Assembly: GCA_024640345.1 (NCBI GenBank)
Contig: JAHEFD010000008.1
Coordinates: 1 to 64,000 of the forward strand
Source of the DNA: Woeseiaceae bacterium
Lineage (GTDB): Bacteria > Pseudomonadota > Gammaproteobacteria > Steroidobacterales > Woeseiaceae
Length of the DNA: 64,000 nt
Direction: 5' to 3'
The translations under genes were made by a program, and so were the position numbers. Shown here in pieces: positions 25,797-40,718 of the stretch (position 1 is the first letter of the stretch; each line of letters starts with the position of its first letter). A model generated the notes under the pieces. The model searched no databases and was not told where the DNA came from. It saw only the letters and a program-made list of their open reading frames with translations.

Positions 25797-26267
25797 TCAC
25801 GGACAACGCGATCCCTCGCAATAGAGAGCAACAAAGAGCTCCGAGCGTACTTTCCAGGCACCCCCTACCTTACGCCACATGGCGGCATAGCGTCCGCCGG
25901 TTCGCACCGGCCCGTTTTCCGTAGACCAGGTACCCAACCAGGTACCGACCTCCGCCGCGAGTGGATAGCCGTCGCTAACCTCTACCGATTCCGGAGTGCG
26001 CACGTATAAAAGATCTTTTCGACTCGCGATAAGTGCCTGCCAACTGGCGGCCTCATCATCACGACCCTGCAGCAACTGACCTACACTGGTGGTTACCTGG
26101 TATTCCTCATCGAGAAAAGAAACGATCTTCGACACATCATGCTGTGCAATCGCCTCGTTGTAATCCGCTCTCTCTTTTCGAACCTGGTCTTCATCTGAAA
26201 CGCTTTGTGCAGCAACCAGCGAAGTCGTCAGCGTCAACACCAATACAGTCGATAGAAATTGATTCAC
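25797..26267 (-). CDS. Exported NTF2-like (DUF4440/SnoaL-type) protein
   Basis: This protein of about 156 residues has a signal peptide (FLSTVLVLTLTTSLVAAQ) and a small alpha+beta cone fold: helix ADYNEAIAQHDVSKIVSFLD, then EEYQVTTSVGQLLQGRDD, then strands ending in YAAMWRKVGGAWKVRSELF. This matches nuclear-transport-factor-2-like proteins of the DUF4440 group, whose functions vary. The GTG at 26267 is preferred because AGGGGAA lies nine bases upstream; an ATG at 26300 is also in frame. It lies 43 bases downstream of a second exported NTF2-like gene on the same strand, so the two probably form a unit. Confidence 0.75.
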   Translation of the reverse strand: MNQFLSTVLVLTLTTSLVAAQSVSDEDQVRKERADYNEAIAQHDVSKIVSFLDEEYQVTTSVGQLLQGRDDEAASWQALIASRKDLLYVRTPESVEVSDGYPLAAEVGTWLGTWSTENGPVRTGGRYAAMWRKVGGAWKVRSELFVALYCEGSRCP

Positions 26268-26310
26268 GAGCAGTTCCCCTGTTTTGACAGGCTGTTGCAT
26301 GACTTATTAG

Positions 26311-27351
26311 TCACTCAGCCATATTCGAAGCATTGCCGACGGACAGCCATTCGCCTTCGATCTTTCTGAGCAACATAACCCAGGCCCATTGACTATTGAA
26401 CTGCTCACCGCTTGCCCTGTCCGAGCCGACTGCTCGCACATTAACCCAGATCCATCCCAGATCGGATTCCGGCGATGTCTCGATAATCGGCGTTTTTATA
26501 TCGTGATACGCAGTGTAATCCACCCGCTCGAACACCGCTGTAAATCTCTCAAGCATTGCATCGCTCGAAGTTTGAAAAAGCTCTCCGCGGTTAGCCATCG
26601 TTAGCTCTGATGCCGATAATGCTGCTATCAGCCCGGCATCATCAAGACAGTGAGCCGCCAGCATCTTCCGATGCACTCGGTAAATCTGCACCTCATCCAG
26701 CTGTGGCGCGGATATTGTCTCGAAAAACCAGAGAGGTGATTTTGGCGTGATATCTATATCGTTATAGCGATAGTCGAAAATTCGCTCGCCGTCATCGATC
26801 TCAATCCTGAAAGGAAGCGCAACTCCATTCTCTGTTCGCCAGTCATGGAAAGTCACCCTGATTGCCGCGGTGTCCGGAAATTCAAACAACAGGCCTTCCG
26901 GGCGATTTTCCTCGTCTCCCAGAACGAGGTGTACGACACCACCATACGGATAATCACCACTGAGAGCCTGATAAATACCGCCGCCAAAATGAATCCGTTC
27001 GCTTTGCCTGACGTTGGAGACGGTTTCTTCAAAGTGGAGCAGGAACGCGTGAAACTGATGCCCAAGTGCAAAGTTTTTGTGGAAATTCGCGCCGAGGCTC
27101 TCCGTATCTCCTGTCCTGGTCCAGCCAAGTGGTCCCTCGACAGCGATGATTCGCTCGTCCTCGTAGATATGTTTTATGGCGGCATTGTCACTGGAGTGGA
27201 AAAAAGACTCGGTCTTGAATAGAGACCCGTCGGATACAGCCACATCTGCAGACGTTACAATTGCTCGTGTGGAGCACGCATCGGTCGACCATGCGACGCT
27301 GGCATGCTGCAGTAAAAGAAAATATGGAAGTAACTTGTATGCGAATTTCAA
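26311..27351 (-). CDS. Predicted exported protein with C-terminal NTF2-like domain
   Basis: This 346-residue protein starts with a signal peptide (KLLPYFLLLQHASVAWS). The middle (about 40-220) is beta-rich and recalls outer-membrane-lipoprotein-carrier or DUF-type sandwiches (FHDWRTENGVALPFRIEID; DGERIFDYRYNDIDI), without a family I can name. The C-terminal 110 residues look NTF2/SnoaL-like: SSDAMLERFTAVFERVDYTAY, then VNVRAVGSDRASG and WAWVMLLRKIEGEWLSVG. It lies upstream of, and on the same strand as, the shorter NTF2-like gene. The function is unknown. Confidence 0.6.
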   Translation of the reverse strand: MKFAYKLLPYFLLLQHASVAWSTDACSTRAIVTSADVAVSDGSLFKTESFFHSSDNAAIKHIYEDERIIAVEGPLGWTRTGDTESLGANFHKNFALGHQFHAFLLHFEETVSNVRQSERIHFGGGIYQALSGDYPYGGVVHLVLGDEENRPEGLLFEFPDTAAIRVTFHDWRTENGVALPFRIEIDDGERIFDYRYNDIDITPKSPLWFFETISAPQLDEVQIYRVHRKMLAAHCLDDAGLIAALSASELTMANRGELFQTSSDAMLERFTAVFERVDYTAYHDIKTPIIETSPESDLGWIWVNVRAVGSDRASGEQFNSQWAWVMLLRKIEGEWLSVGNASNMAE

Positions 27352-27418
27352 AGGTCTGGATTCCGGTGGATCGATCTGAAGATGATCAGCATAACAGGGT
27401 CACCAGGAGAACTGCCGG

Positions 27419-27449
27419 CTCCCGATAAACGCAGGCAATAATTCGGGAG
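27419..27449 (-). terminator. Hairpin directly after gltD
   Basis: On the minus strand, CTCCCGA directly after the gltD stop pairs with TCGGGAG about 17 bases later (27443-27449 with 27419-27425). The loop is long and AT-rich and no T-run follows, so this is a weak terminator or an RNA 3'-end stabiliser. Confidence 0.35.
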
Positions 27450-33316
<5,867 letters not shown>

Positions 33317-33658
33317 TAACACATCCGGGCGCGCAGCGAATGCGTACCCTGCCAGGGTTCCAATTGATTTGCACCGTTTCGGTGCGTCAGCGTTGTCAAC
33401 GCGCTCTGGCGGGTTGCCAGGCAAAGTCGCCTTTGATCGAACCGGTTCGCCGCAGAAGAAATTTTTACCGGCGGCGGCAAGATGCACTATCAGTTCAAAA
33501 GTTTAACCCGCAGGAACAGAGTATATGTTACCGGTTGCTTTATCATCCAGAGAACAGGAGCGGGTTGTCATCGGACCTTTGCGCTACGCGAGACCGCGTA
33601 TCAAGCACGTGCGGCCTGGAGAAATGTTACCCGCGCAACCGATAACCAGTCGTTCGCG
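33317..33658 (-). promoter_or_regulatory. 342-base leader upstream of gltB
   Basis: No convincing gene is present. A TATACT on the minus strand (33520-33525) is a fair -10 box for gltB, but no good -35 stands at 17 bases. If used, it gives a leader of about 200 nt. Within it, GCACCG-TTT-CGGTGC at 33371-33385 forms a tight hairpin. Whether the leader regulates gltB is unknown. Confidence 0.3.
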
Positions 33659-34141
33659 CTAGAAGCGATTACCGTCAACGTGGATCACACCCGTTGAAGA
33701 GAATGGAATCGGCTTCGCGAACGGAATGTCGACCGTCAGTCTTCCCTGCAGTTCGTAATTCACCTGCTCGGGCACGCCTCCACTAAACATCGACGCGAAT
33801 TGCATTGCGGAACCAAGCATATCGAGGTCTACGCTGACCAGAAACGCGTCCTGGCCGCGGGCCGGCACAGTGAAACTGCCCGTCGTTTCGCCACCAACGA
33901 ATCGTTCGTCGTCCAGGAGCACGCGATATTCGACGGCCGTTACCGGCAGAGGGAAGGGATTCGGATTGTCGACATCGAACGCAAGATGAAATGTCTGTCG
34001 ATGGATACTGGCTGATGCAAGCTCTAGGCTTGTCAGACTCACCGAAGGCGCACTGATCAGGTTTCCGGTTGCAGCACACGCGGAAAGCATGGTGCCAATC
34101 AGCGCCACAGTAATTGTTCGATTTCTGGCCCGGTGTTTCAT
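33659..34141 (-). CDS. LEA14-like (WHy domain) lipoprotein
   Basis: This 160-residue protein has a lipoprotein signal (KHRARNRTITVALIGTM, lipobox LSAC) and then a LEA type 2/WHy-domain sandwich: APSVSLTSLELASASIHRQT, FHLAFDVDNPNPFPLPVTAV (the NPNPFPLPV motif is diagnostic), FTVPARGQDAFLVSVDLD, and the ending STGVIHVDGNRF. The ATG at 34141 follows AGGGGT; longer in-frame starts lack a ribosome-binding site. It probably sits in the periplasm attached to a membrane. Bacterial members are linked to envelope stress and desiccation, but no function is shown here. A second lipoprotein gene lies 34 bases upstream. Confidence 0.85.
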   Translation of the reverse strand: MKHRARNRTITVALIGTMLSACAATGNLISAPSVSLTSLELASASIHRQTFHLAFDVDNPNPFPLPVTAVEYRVLLDDERFVGGETTGSFTVPARGQDAFLVSVDLDMLGSAMQFASMFSGGVPEQVNYELQGRLTVDIPFAKPIPFSSTGVIHVDGNRF

Positions 34142-34175
34142 AAAGACCCCTCCATTTGTTACCCGAGTCCGTCGG

Positions 34176-34619
34176 TCAGCGTAACTCGCCCCCATACTCA
34201 CCCCAACGAGCTCCGATCAGCAACCATTCGTCATCCGGCTTTTGTAACTCCAGTTCGAACTGGTAGGCATCCGCACTGAACCCGAGCGCACCGCCATTCG
34301 TGCCGGCCATTCCGACAGAGAGCGTCAACATGGCTGCCGTATCATCATAGAATGTTATGTCATCGATTCCGATCAGCAACGCAATTGACTGCTGGCGAAA
34401 GAAGTAAGCACGGAGAATATTGTCCAGGTCGTTCCGATCGTTGCCGCGACCATCGACGTAACTTTCGGCAATCATGTCGAGCAACCCACCGCGATCTTTT
34501 TCCTCCGCGGCCGCCTCTCCGCGTGCCACCCAGTCGCGCAATTCCGCTTCCGGATCGCTGGCCCTATCGCCACATGCCGAAAGCAAAATCATTGTCAGAC
34601 TTAACATCAGGTACCGCAT
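34176..34619 (-). CDS. Small lipoprotein, possibly NTF2-like
   Basis: This 147-residue protein begins MRYLMLSLTMILLSACGD, a textbook lipobox with Cys at 16. The mature part has helices (EAELRDWVARGEAAAEEKDR; GGLLDMIAESYVDGRGNDRN) followed by beta strands (IALLIGIDDITFYDDTAAML; YQFELELQKPDDEWLLIGAR), an order consistent with an NTF2-like fold. I do not recognise a specific family. It probably forms an operon with the LEA14-like lipoprotein downstream. Confidence 0.7.
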   Translation of the reverse strand: MRYLMLSLTMILLSACGDRASDPEAELRDWVARGEAAAEEKDRGGLLDMIAESYVDGRGNDRNDLDNILRAYFFRQQSIALLIGIDDITFYDDTAAMLTLSVGMAGTNGGALGFSADAYQFELELQKPDDEWLLIGARWGEYGGELR

Positions 34620-34818
34620 GAGCTCCCGCCTTGAACGTCTGCCGACCGGGTCACGCTATTCCGGTGAATAGTGCCCGACACGTGGTATTTGCCGGCATCC
34701 GGTGTTAGAACAGACTATGAGTGGTTCCACCCCCGGCATACTGTGACGTGGTTCCCATTACGACTGGTCCCGGGCTGCGGCGGATTTGGCGGCAGCAAGC
34801 ATATGGCAGGCTATAGCG

Positions 34819-35487
34819 ATGGCAGTAAAACTTCTAAGCGACAGCGGTGATCCCATCATAACGGACGATGACCAGAAGAGGATTGATGCAATCCTCGCCT
34901 TCTGGTTCAAGGAACAACGGCTGACCGCACCACAAATCGATGGCCGGATGGATATCTGGTTTGGCGAAGATCCGATATTCGACGAAGAAATCGCATCGTC
35001 TTTCGCAGATGACGTTGAAAGCGCATCCGAAGGGCGGCTCGATCACTGGGCACCGGACCCGCACGGTCGATTGGCGCTGATACTCCTGTTGGACCAGTTT
35101 CGACGCAATATCTACAGGAACACGGCGGACGCTTTTGCACTGGACAAGGCCGCTTTGAAACTCTGCGTTGAAGGCGCGATGGAGAAAAAGGACAAGGACC
35201 TGACGGCGATCCAGAGGGTATTTTTTTATATGCCCCTGCAGCATGCCGAGTCGCGAAAAGTGCAGCAGAAGTCTGTCGAAATCTACAACAGGCTGTCAGA
35301 GGCAGTATCGCCTACTTACAGGGAGACCTTCGAGACAATCGCCCAGTTTGCACAGCTACACGCGGATATCATCGAACAGTATGGCCGCTTCCCGCACAGA
35401 AACACGATTCTCAATCGCAAGAACTCAGCGGAAGAGGACGAATACTTAGCTGGCGACTCGCCAAATTTCGGCCAGGGTGAATCCTGA
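34819..35487 (+). CDS. DUF924 family protein
   Basis: This cytoplasmic helical protein of about 222 residues carries DUF924 hallmarks: ILAFWFKEQ near the N-terminus, DIWFGEDPIFDEEI, the core GRLALILLLDQFRRNIYR, TADAFALDKAAL, FFYMPLQHAESRKVQQKSV and the ending YGRFPHRNTILNR. The function of the family is unknown; TPR-like helical repeats have been suggested. ATG 34819 is preferred over a TTG at 34786. It converges with the MATE gene, leaving one base between stop codons. The roughly 200 bases upstream hold no gene. Confidence 0.9.
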   Translation: MAVKLLSDSGDPIITDDDQKRIDAILAFWFKEQRLTAPQIDGRMDIWFGEDPIFDEEIASSFADDVESASEGRLDHWAPDPHGRLALILLLDQFRRNIYRNTADAFALDKAALKLCVEGAMEKKDKDLTAIQRVFFYMPLQHAESRKVQQKSVEIYNRLSEAVSPTYRETFETIAQFAQLHADIIEQYGRFPHRNTILNRKNSAEEDEYLAGDSPNFGQGES

Positions 35488-35488
35488 G

Positions 35489-36844
35489 TCAGTCGGGCTC
35501 CATGCAGCGTTTCGACAATCGATTAAATCGCACCGTCAGCAAGACTGCGGCAACTGACAGACCAAGTACGAATCCACCCCATATATAAGAGGGTGGCGCG
35601 CGGTAGGTGACAGTCGCCAGGTAGGCGAGCGGAAAACCCAGCGCCCAGTACGAGAAGGTATTGATCAGCATCGGCATCTTGGTGTCTTTGTAGCCACGAA
35701 GCGCACCAGCAGCGCCTATTTGCACACCGTCTGCTATCTGGAATATCGCCGCCATCAGCAACAGGCTGATGGCTATTTCCGTAACGGACGGATCATTGGT
35801 GTACACGCTGACCACGACATCTCTGAACAACAGCAGAAATGCTGCCGAGCACGCCATGAAGACGATGCACATGGAAATTCCCGTCATCCCGCCCATGCGG
35901 GCCCTGGCATAATTGCCGGAGCCAATCGCATGCCCAATCCTGACTGTCGTTGCAGCACTGATGGCAAGCGGAATCATGAACATTGTAGCGGCGAAGTTAA
36001 GCGCTATCTGATGCGCTGCGGTTACGTCGGCGCCGCGGGTCCCAACCAGGATCGACACGGCGGAAAAAAGACCTGCTTCTGCCGTAATCGTCACTGCTAT
36101 TGGCGTACCAAGCGCGAAGATTTCCTTCAGCACCGGCATCCGGACCGGCGCCCAGTGATCGAATATCTTCAGCGCTTTGTAGATCGGTTTGCGACTGACA
36201 TAGATACTCATCGCAATCGCTATTAGCCACATCGTAATTGCACTTGCCATGCCGCAACCGACCGCTCCGTATGCGGGCAAGCCAAAGTGACCGTACATCA
36301 ACACCCAGTTCAGGAATACGTTCGAGACCAGGGCGAACAACGACATGTACATGATGGGTCGTGTAAAACCGATACCCTCAGTCGTAAACCTGAACGCAAG
36401 AAAGGCGCAGATACCCGGGGCGCCAAAAATAATTGCCCGGACATACCCTATCGTGACGTCACGAAACCCAGGATCAATTCCGAGGTGATTAAGAACGGGC
36501 TGAACGAACAACTGGGCCAGTGTAAATAGCGTCAGGCCAAGCACGGCGGCCAGCCATAACCCCTGTCGCGTATAACGGCCGATCATTTCCGGCTCACCTG
36601 CTCCGTAATACCTTGCAGCAATCGGTGAAATCGACATCATCAGGCCAAGACAAACCGTGAATCCGAGAAACCAGACACTACCGCCAACCGCGACAGCAGC
36701 CAGCGACTCGGCCCCAAGGCGACCCGCCATGATCGTGTCCGCAGCCTGCATACCGGCAATCGAGAGATTGTTGACTATCAGTGGCGCCGCCAGGCGCAAA
36801 AGCAGTCGGCCCTCTTTAAGCCGTTTTTCTGAGGAATCGAACAC
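35489..36844 (-). CDS. MATE family efflux transporter
   Basis: This 451-residue inner-membrane protein has about twelve hydrophobic spans and two-fold MATE repeats: LRLAAPLIVNNLSIAGMQAA, DTIMAGRLGAESLAAVAVGG, and in the second half FALGTPIAVTITAEAGLFS then GTRGADVTAAHQIALNF. It belongs to the NorM-like branch, which exports cationic drugs or metabolites using sodium or proton gradients. The gene diverges from the thiolase gene across about 115 bases. The substrate cannot be inferred. Confidence 0.93.
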   Translation of the reverse strand: MFDSSEKRLKEGRLLLRLAAPLIVNNLSIAGMQAADTIMAGRLGAESLAAVAVGGSVWFLGFTVCLGLMMSISPIAARYYGAGEPEMIGRYTRQGLWLAAVLGLTLFTLAQLFVQPVLNHLGIDPGFRDVTIGYVRAIIFGAPGICAFLAFRFTTEGIGFTRPIMYMSLFALVSNVFLNWVLMYGHFGLPAYGAVGCGMASAITMWLIAIAMSIYVSRKPIYKALKIFDHWAPVRMPVLKEIFALGTPIAVTITAEAGLFSAVSILVGTRGADVTAAHQIALNFAATMFMIPLAISAATTVRIGHAIGSGNYARARMGGMTGISMCIVFMACSAAFLLLFRDVVVSVYTNDPSVTEIAISLLLMAAIFQIADGVQIGAAGALRGYKDTKMPMLINTFSYWALGFPLAYLATVTYRAPPSYIWGGFVLGLSVAAVLLTVRFNRLSKRCMEPD

Positions 36845-36958
36845 AGTAATCGCTTGAGTACCCTACTAATTTTGCAAACTCTAACACGAAGCGCTTAACC
36901 AACAGTCCGGCAATGGTGTAAAGTTGCCGCACCAACCAGGGTCAGCACGGAGACAAAT

Positions 36959-38245
36959 ATGTTGCACGATGGCACAGCGAGACGGGTGGCAATTGTCGGC
37001 GGTGTAAGAATTCCGTTTTGCCGGGCGAATTCCGTTTATGCGGGTGCCTCAAACCAGGACATGATGAGCGCCACTTTATCTGCGCTGGTCGACAAGCATG
37101 ATTTGAAGGGCCAGACGATTGGCGACGTCGCTCTCGGCGCTGTGATCAAACATTCCAGAGACTGGAATCTCGCTCGCGAGTCCGTAATTGACTCGGGACT
37201 CTCTTTACGGACACCTGCCTATGACCTGCAGCGCGCCTGTGGCACCAGCATCGAGGCATGCATCAACATCGCCAACAAAATTGCTCTGGGCCAGATCGAT
37301 TCCGGCATTGCCGGCGGAACAGACTCCATCAGCGATGCACCGATCGTTTACAGCGACGGCTTCCGATCTGTTCTGCTTGCGAGCCACCGAGGCCGTTCAT
37401 TTCTGAAGAAACTGCTGCCCTGGTTCAGGCTTCGTCCGAGCCATTTTATGCCTCAGTTTCCCGGTGTCACCGAACCGCGCACAAACCTCTCGATGGGCGA
37501 GAGCATGGAGATCACGGCCAAGGAACTCAACGTTTCCCGCGAACACCAGGACCAATTGGCGTTAAGCAGCCACATGAAGGCGGCTGCGGCTTACGACGCG
37601 GGATTTTACGACGACCTTGTTGTGCCTTTTATGGATGCCGAAGAAGACAACAACATCCGTCGGGATACGACTTTCGAAAAGCTCAAGAGCCTGAAGCCAG
37701 TCTTCGACAAGAGCGAATCCGGCACACTGACCGCGGGAAACAGCACGCCCCTGACCGATGGTGCCGCAGCGGTGCTGCTTGCCTCGGAGGAATGGGCGAT
37801 TCTGAAGAACCTGCCAATTATCGCCTACCTGACGCATTGCAAGGTTGCGGCAGTAAATTTCGTCAGCGACGACGGATTGCTGATGGCACCGGTATATGCC
37901 GTTTCAGAAATGTTGAAGGACGCGAACCTCAGCTTGCAGGATTTCGACTTCTATGAAATTCACGAGGCTTTCGCTGCGCAGACAATTGCGACGCTCGTCG
38001 CCTGGCAGTCAGAGCAGTTCTGTCGCGAAAAGCTCGGCAGGAATCACCCGTTGGGCCCGATCGACCTGTCAAAGCTCAATGTGAAGGGTGGCAGCTTAGC
38101 GATTGGACATCCGTTCGCTGCCACAGGCGCGCGAGTGATAGCGACAATGGCCAAGCTGCTTAATGAAAATGGCGGCGGCCGGGGCCTGGTGTCTGTATGC
38201 ACCGCCGGCGGCATGGGCGTCACGGCGATTCTCGAAGCTGCCTGA
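36959..38245 (+). CDS. Thiolase (acetyl-CoA C-acyltransferase, FadI-like)
   Basis: This 428-residue thiolase has the catalytic Cys in LQRACGTSIEACINIA, the NxNGGSxAxGHP-type motif as NVKGGSLAIGHPFAATGARV, and the C-terminal CTAGGMGVT with the second Cys. The length and the long loop with PWFRLRPSHFMPQFPGVTEP agree with the FadI/trifunctional-beta type rather than short biosynthetic thiolases. It probably performs the final step of fatty-acid beta-oxidation. No multifunctional alpha subunit (FadJ-like) lies next to it here. GGAG precedes the ATG by about eight bases. Confidence 0.9.
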   Translation: MLHDGTARRVAIVGGVRIPFCRANSVYAGASNQDMMSATLSALVDKHDLKGQTIGDVALGAVIKHSRDWNLARESVIDSGLSLRTPAYDLQRACGTSIEACINIANKIALGQIDSGIAGGTDSISDAPIVYSDGFRSVLLASHRGRSFLKKLLPWFRLRPSHFMPQFPGVTEPRTNLSMGESMEITAKELNVSREHQDQLALSSHMKAAAAYDAGFYDDLVVPFMDAEEDNNIRRDTTFEKLKSLKPVFDKSESGTLTAGNSTPLTDGAAAVLLASEEWAILKNLPIIAYLTHCKVAAVNFVSDDGLLMAPVYAVSEMLKDANLSLQDFDFYEIHEAFAAQTIATLVAWQSEQFCREKLGRNHPLGPIDLSKLNVKGGSLAIGHPFAATGARVIATMAKLLNENGGGRGLVSVCTAGGMGVTAILEAA

Positions 38246-38278
38246 CGCCCGACTGTCTTTGCCCGGATTAATCTGAAA

Positions 38279-38293
38279 GCCGTGAGTCACGGC
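38279..38293. other. Short hairpin between thiolase and AGCS symporter genes
   Basis: GCCGTG and CACGGC flank AGT at 38279-38293, a 6-bp stem in the 150-base gap after the thiolase stop. No T-run follows, so it is not a classical terminator. The rest of the gap holds nothing I recognise except a strong GGGGGA before the next ATG. Confidence 0.3.
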
Positions 38294-38395
38294 CGCGGAT
38301 TTCCAACCAGTACAGGGCTGACCTTGCAAGACGCCGTTCCAGTCGACATGATGTTTGCGGCATGAAATAAAAATAAACCGACTGCGGGGGACATT

Positions 38396-40108
38396 ATGGG
38401 CGAGCTGAGCCAGACACTGGCAACGATCAACGCAGTTCTCTGGAACGAGACGTGGATCTTCATCATCGCCGGGACCGGCGTGCTGTTCACGGTCTGGAGT
38501 GGATTTTGCCAGTATCGTGCCCTGACCCATGGTCCGAAAGTCATTCGCGGCGTCTATGACGATCCGAATGATCCGGGCGCGATCAATCACTTCCAGGCAT
38601 TGTCTGCAGCATTATCCGGCACTGTCGGCCTCGGCAACATTGGTGGTGTAGCACTGGCGATCACCCTGGGGGGTCCCGGTGCCATCTTCTGGATGTGGAT
38701 CGTCGGCTTCCTCGGCATGTCAATAAAGTTTGTCGAAGTCACGTTGTCGATGCTCTATCGAAATACTGACGACCCGGAAAACCCGCATGGCGGGCCTATG
38801 TGGGTTGCAGGAAAAGCCCTGAAGAAAATGAAGCCGGAGCTGGGCTGGATCGGCACCGTCCTTGCTTTTCTCTTTTCGTTTTGTGTCATGGTGTCGTCCG
38901 GCACAGGCGGCAATATGTTCCAGGCCTGGAACGTCGCGGATATCACGAATGAATATTTCGGGGTTGCAGGCTGGATCAGCGGCGCCGTCCTGACGGTCAT
39001 TGTTGGCACGGTACTCATCGGCGGAATCAAACGTATCGGCAAAGTAGCAGGCACACTGGTACCTGCAATGGTCCTGATTTACGTGATCGCCGGTTTCTAC
39101 GTCCTGTTTGCGAATTTCGGCCAGATTCCCGACATCCTCGTCATGATCGTTACTTCCGCATTTACGCCCACTGACGCAACCGGGGCATTCATTGGCGGTA
39201 CCGTCGGCTCTGCATTCCTGTTCGGCATGAAGCGGGCCGTGTTTTCGAATGAGGCGGGACAGGGTTCGTCTGCCATTGCGCACGCCGCGGCGAAGACAGA
39301 TGAGCCGGTACGCGAGGGCCTGGTTGGCGGCATGGAGCCGTTCATCGATACGATCGTGGTTTGTACCTTTACGGCACTTATCATCCTGTCGACAGGCATC
39401 TGGAATCGGGCGCCCGATGCTGCGTTCGAAGATACGCCGGTTCCCACCCGGAGTGAATCCGGCTGGACTTTTCCGGACACGGTGCTTGGTCCGGGCGAAT
39501 GGCAGGACCAGGAGCCACTGCTAATGATCGTTTCGGCTGGTGTAAATCCAGCCACTGGCCAGGATATTCATCGTATCGACGGCGTCGTTTCCAGTACGAG
39601 CCGCGGCTATGTCGCATCGTGGCAACCTTTCACTGACGATGTCAGGCCGGAAATCGTCGGCGGTGGTTTCTACCAGGATCATGTCGGCGCAACACTGACC
39701 GCGAAAGCTTTCGATTCCGTCGCACCCGGACTCGGCAAGTGGTTGATCACAATTGCGTCATGGCTCTTCGCAATATCGACGATCATCGCGTGGGGATACT
39801 ACGGTGAACAGGGTGCCGTTTACATGATGGGCAGCAAAAGCGCGATGCCTTATCGACTTATCTACTGTTCACTGACATTTATCGCGACACTTGGTCACAT
39901 CAAGACCAGCAGCGACCTCGACAACATGACGGGCATCGGTCTTGGTATCATTATTTACGCGAACCTGCCCATCTGCTGGATATTTGGCTACCAGGCGATC
40001 CGTGCCTACAAGGAGTACATCTCGAGGCTCAAAAACGGGCAGATGGGTCCGGACCACCCGCCACCGAGTATTGATGATCTGATCAGCGGACGTGACGTAC
40101 AGAGATAG
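38396..40108 (+). CDS. Alanine/glycine:cation symporter (AGCS) with a large inserted segment
   Basis: This 570-residue sodium-coupled amino-acid transporter has AGCS signatures: LSAALSGTVGLGNIGGVALA, GGPGAIFWMWIVGFLGMS, RAVFSNEAGQGSSAIAHAAA. It is longer than its relative at 54219 (493 residues) because of an insertion at about residues 335-425, hydrophilic and Trp/Pro-rich (GWTFPDTVLGPGEWQDQEPL; YVASWQPFTDDVRPEIVGGG), between two membrane spans. The insertion probably forms an external or internal loop domain. A strong GGGGGA ribosome-binding site precedes the ATG. The substrate is probably alanine, glycine or a related small amino acid; this is inferred from the family. Confidence 0.92.
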   Translation: MGELSQTLATINAVLWNETWIFIIAGTGVLFTVWSGFCQYRALTHGPKVIRGVYDDPNDPGAINHFQALSAALSGTVGLGNIGGVALAITLGGPGAIFWMWIVGFLGMSIKFVEVTLSMLYRNTDDPENPHGGPMWVAGKALKKMKPELGWIGTVLAFLFSFCVMVSSGTGGNMFQAWNVADITNEYFGVAGWISGAVLTVIVGTVLIGGIKRIGKVAGTLVPAMVLIYVIAGFYVLFANFGQIPDILVMIVTSAFTPTDATGAFIGGTVGSAFLFGMKRAVFSNEAGQGSSAIAHAAAKTDEPVREGLVGGMEPFIDTIVVCTFTALIILSTGIWNRAPDAAFEDTPVPTRSESGWTFPDTVLGPGEWQDQEPLLMIVSAGVNPATGQDIHRIDGVVSSTSRGYVASWQPFTDDVRPEIVGGGFYQDHVGATLTAKAFDSVAPGLGKWLITIASWLFAISTIIAWGYYGEQGAVYMMGSKSAMPYRLIYCSLTFIATLGHIKTSSDLDNMTGIGLGIIIYANLPICWIFGYQAIRAYKEYISRLKNGQMGPDHPPPSIDDLISGRDVQR

Positions 40109-40189
40109 CGGATGAAGATGCGAGTCACTGTTGCTCTGTGACCGTGGCTGCACCATTACCAGGGACCAGCAAGACAGGGTACATGCCCG

Positions 40190-40651
40190 TTAACGCTGTC
40201 CTTCGTCTTCGTCGGCGGCGCCCCGCTCCCGGCGGGATGCGAGTTTGCGCAATGAATCCATCGCCTTGTCAATCCGTTCCTTAGCCTGCCTGGTCACGCC
40301 GCCTTTTCGATATTCGTCTATGACAAATGTTTCCACGCGACTGACCACTGTATCGATATCCTCATCCGGAATGCGCACCCGGTCCCGCCGTGTGACGGTT
40401 AGTCGGTCAGCAGCACCAAACAGATTGATCCAGTGTTCGGTTCTCTTCCCCAGCCGCAGGAGCTCGTAGAACGTGTCATCGGAACCCGACTTCACCAGGC
40501 TAATGAAACCCGCCACGAGCGACACCGGCACCAGCACAAAATCGCGGAGCCCATCAACGACGAGTTTGACCTGTAATACCGCGATGTCGCGAATCAGGGT
40601 CCACCGATCGGGAGGGTCAGCTGCCTTTTCTGACTGCGTTTCAATCTGCAT
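40190..40651 (-). CDS. Hypothetical protein with one membrane segment
   Basis: This 153-residue protein has a hydrophobic stretch near residue 35-55 (LRDFVLVPVSLVAGFISLV) and an otherwise charged, helical sequence ending in a basic/acidic tail (KLASRRERGAADEDEGQR). I do not recognise the family. It may be a peripheral or single-span membrane protein. It converges with the AGCS gene and diverges from hemH across about 110 bases containing a repeated GTTCGTC(A/T)GAC element. Confidence 0.6.
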   Translation of the reverse strand: MQIETQSEKAADPPDRWTLIRDIAVLQVKLVVDGLRDFVLVPVSLVAGFISLVKSGSDDTFYELLRLGKRTEHWINLFGAADRLTVTRRDRVRIPDEDIDTVVSRVETFVIDEYRKGGVTRQAKERIDKAMDSLRKLASRRERGAADEDEGQR

Positions 40652-40718
40652 TCGGTTGCCCCGCCTTGTAAGGAAAAACGCGTCCTGTCACTGGCGCACG
40701 TCCTGCCAATTTAGTACT

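Noticed and set aside
33317-33487. N-terminal extension of gltB by 57 codons
   Set aside because: Class II amidotransferases of this kind need a short propeptide before the catalytic Cys; the ATG at 33316 gives the proper 15-residue propeptide.
38246-38395. Glycine riboswitch before the AGCS gene
   Set aside because: I looked for the conserved glycine aptamer cores in the 150-base gap and saw only a 6-bp hairpin; the gap is too short for a tandem aptamer.
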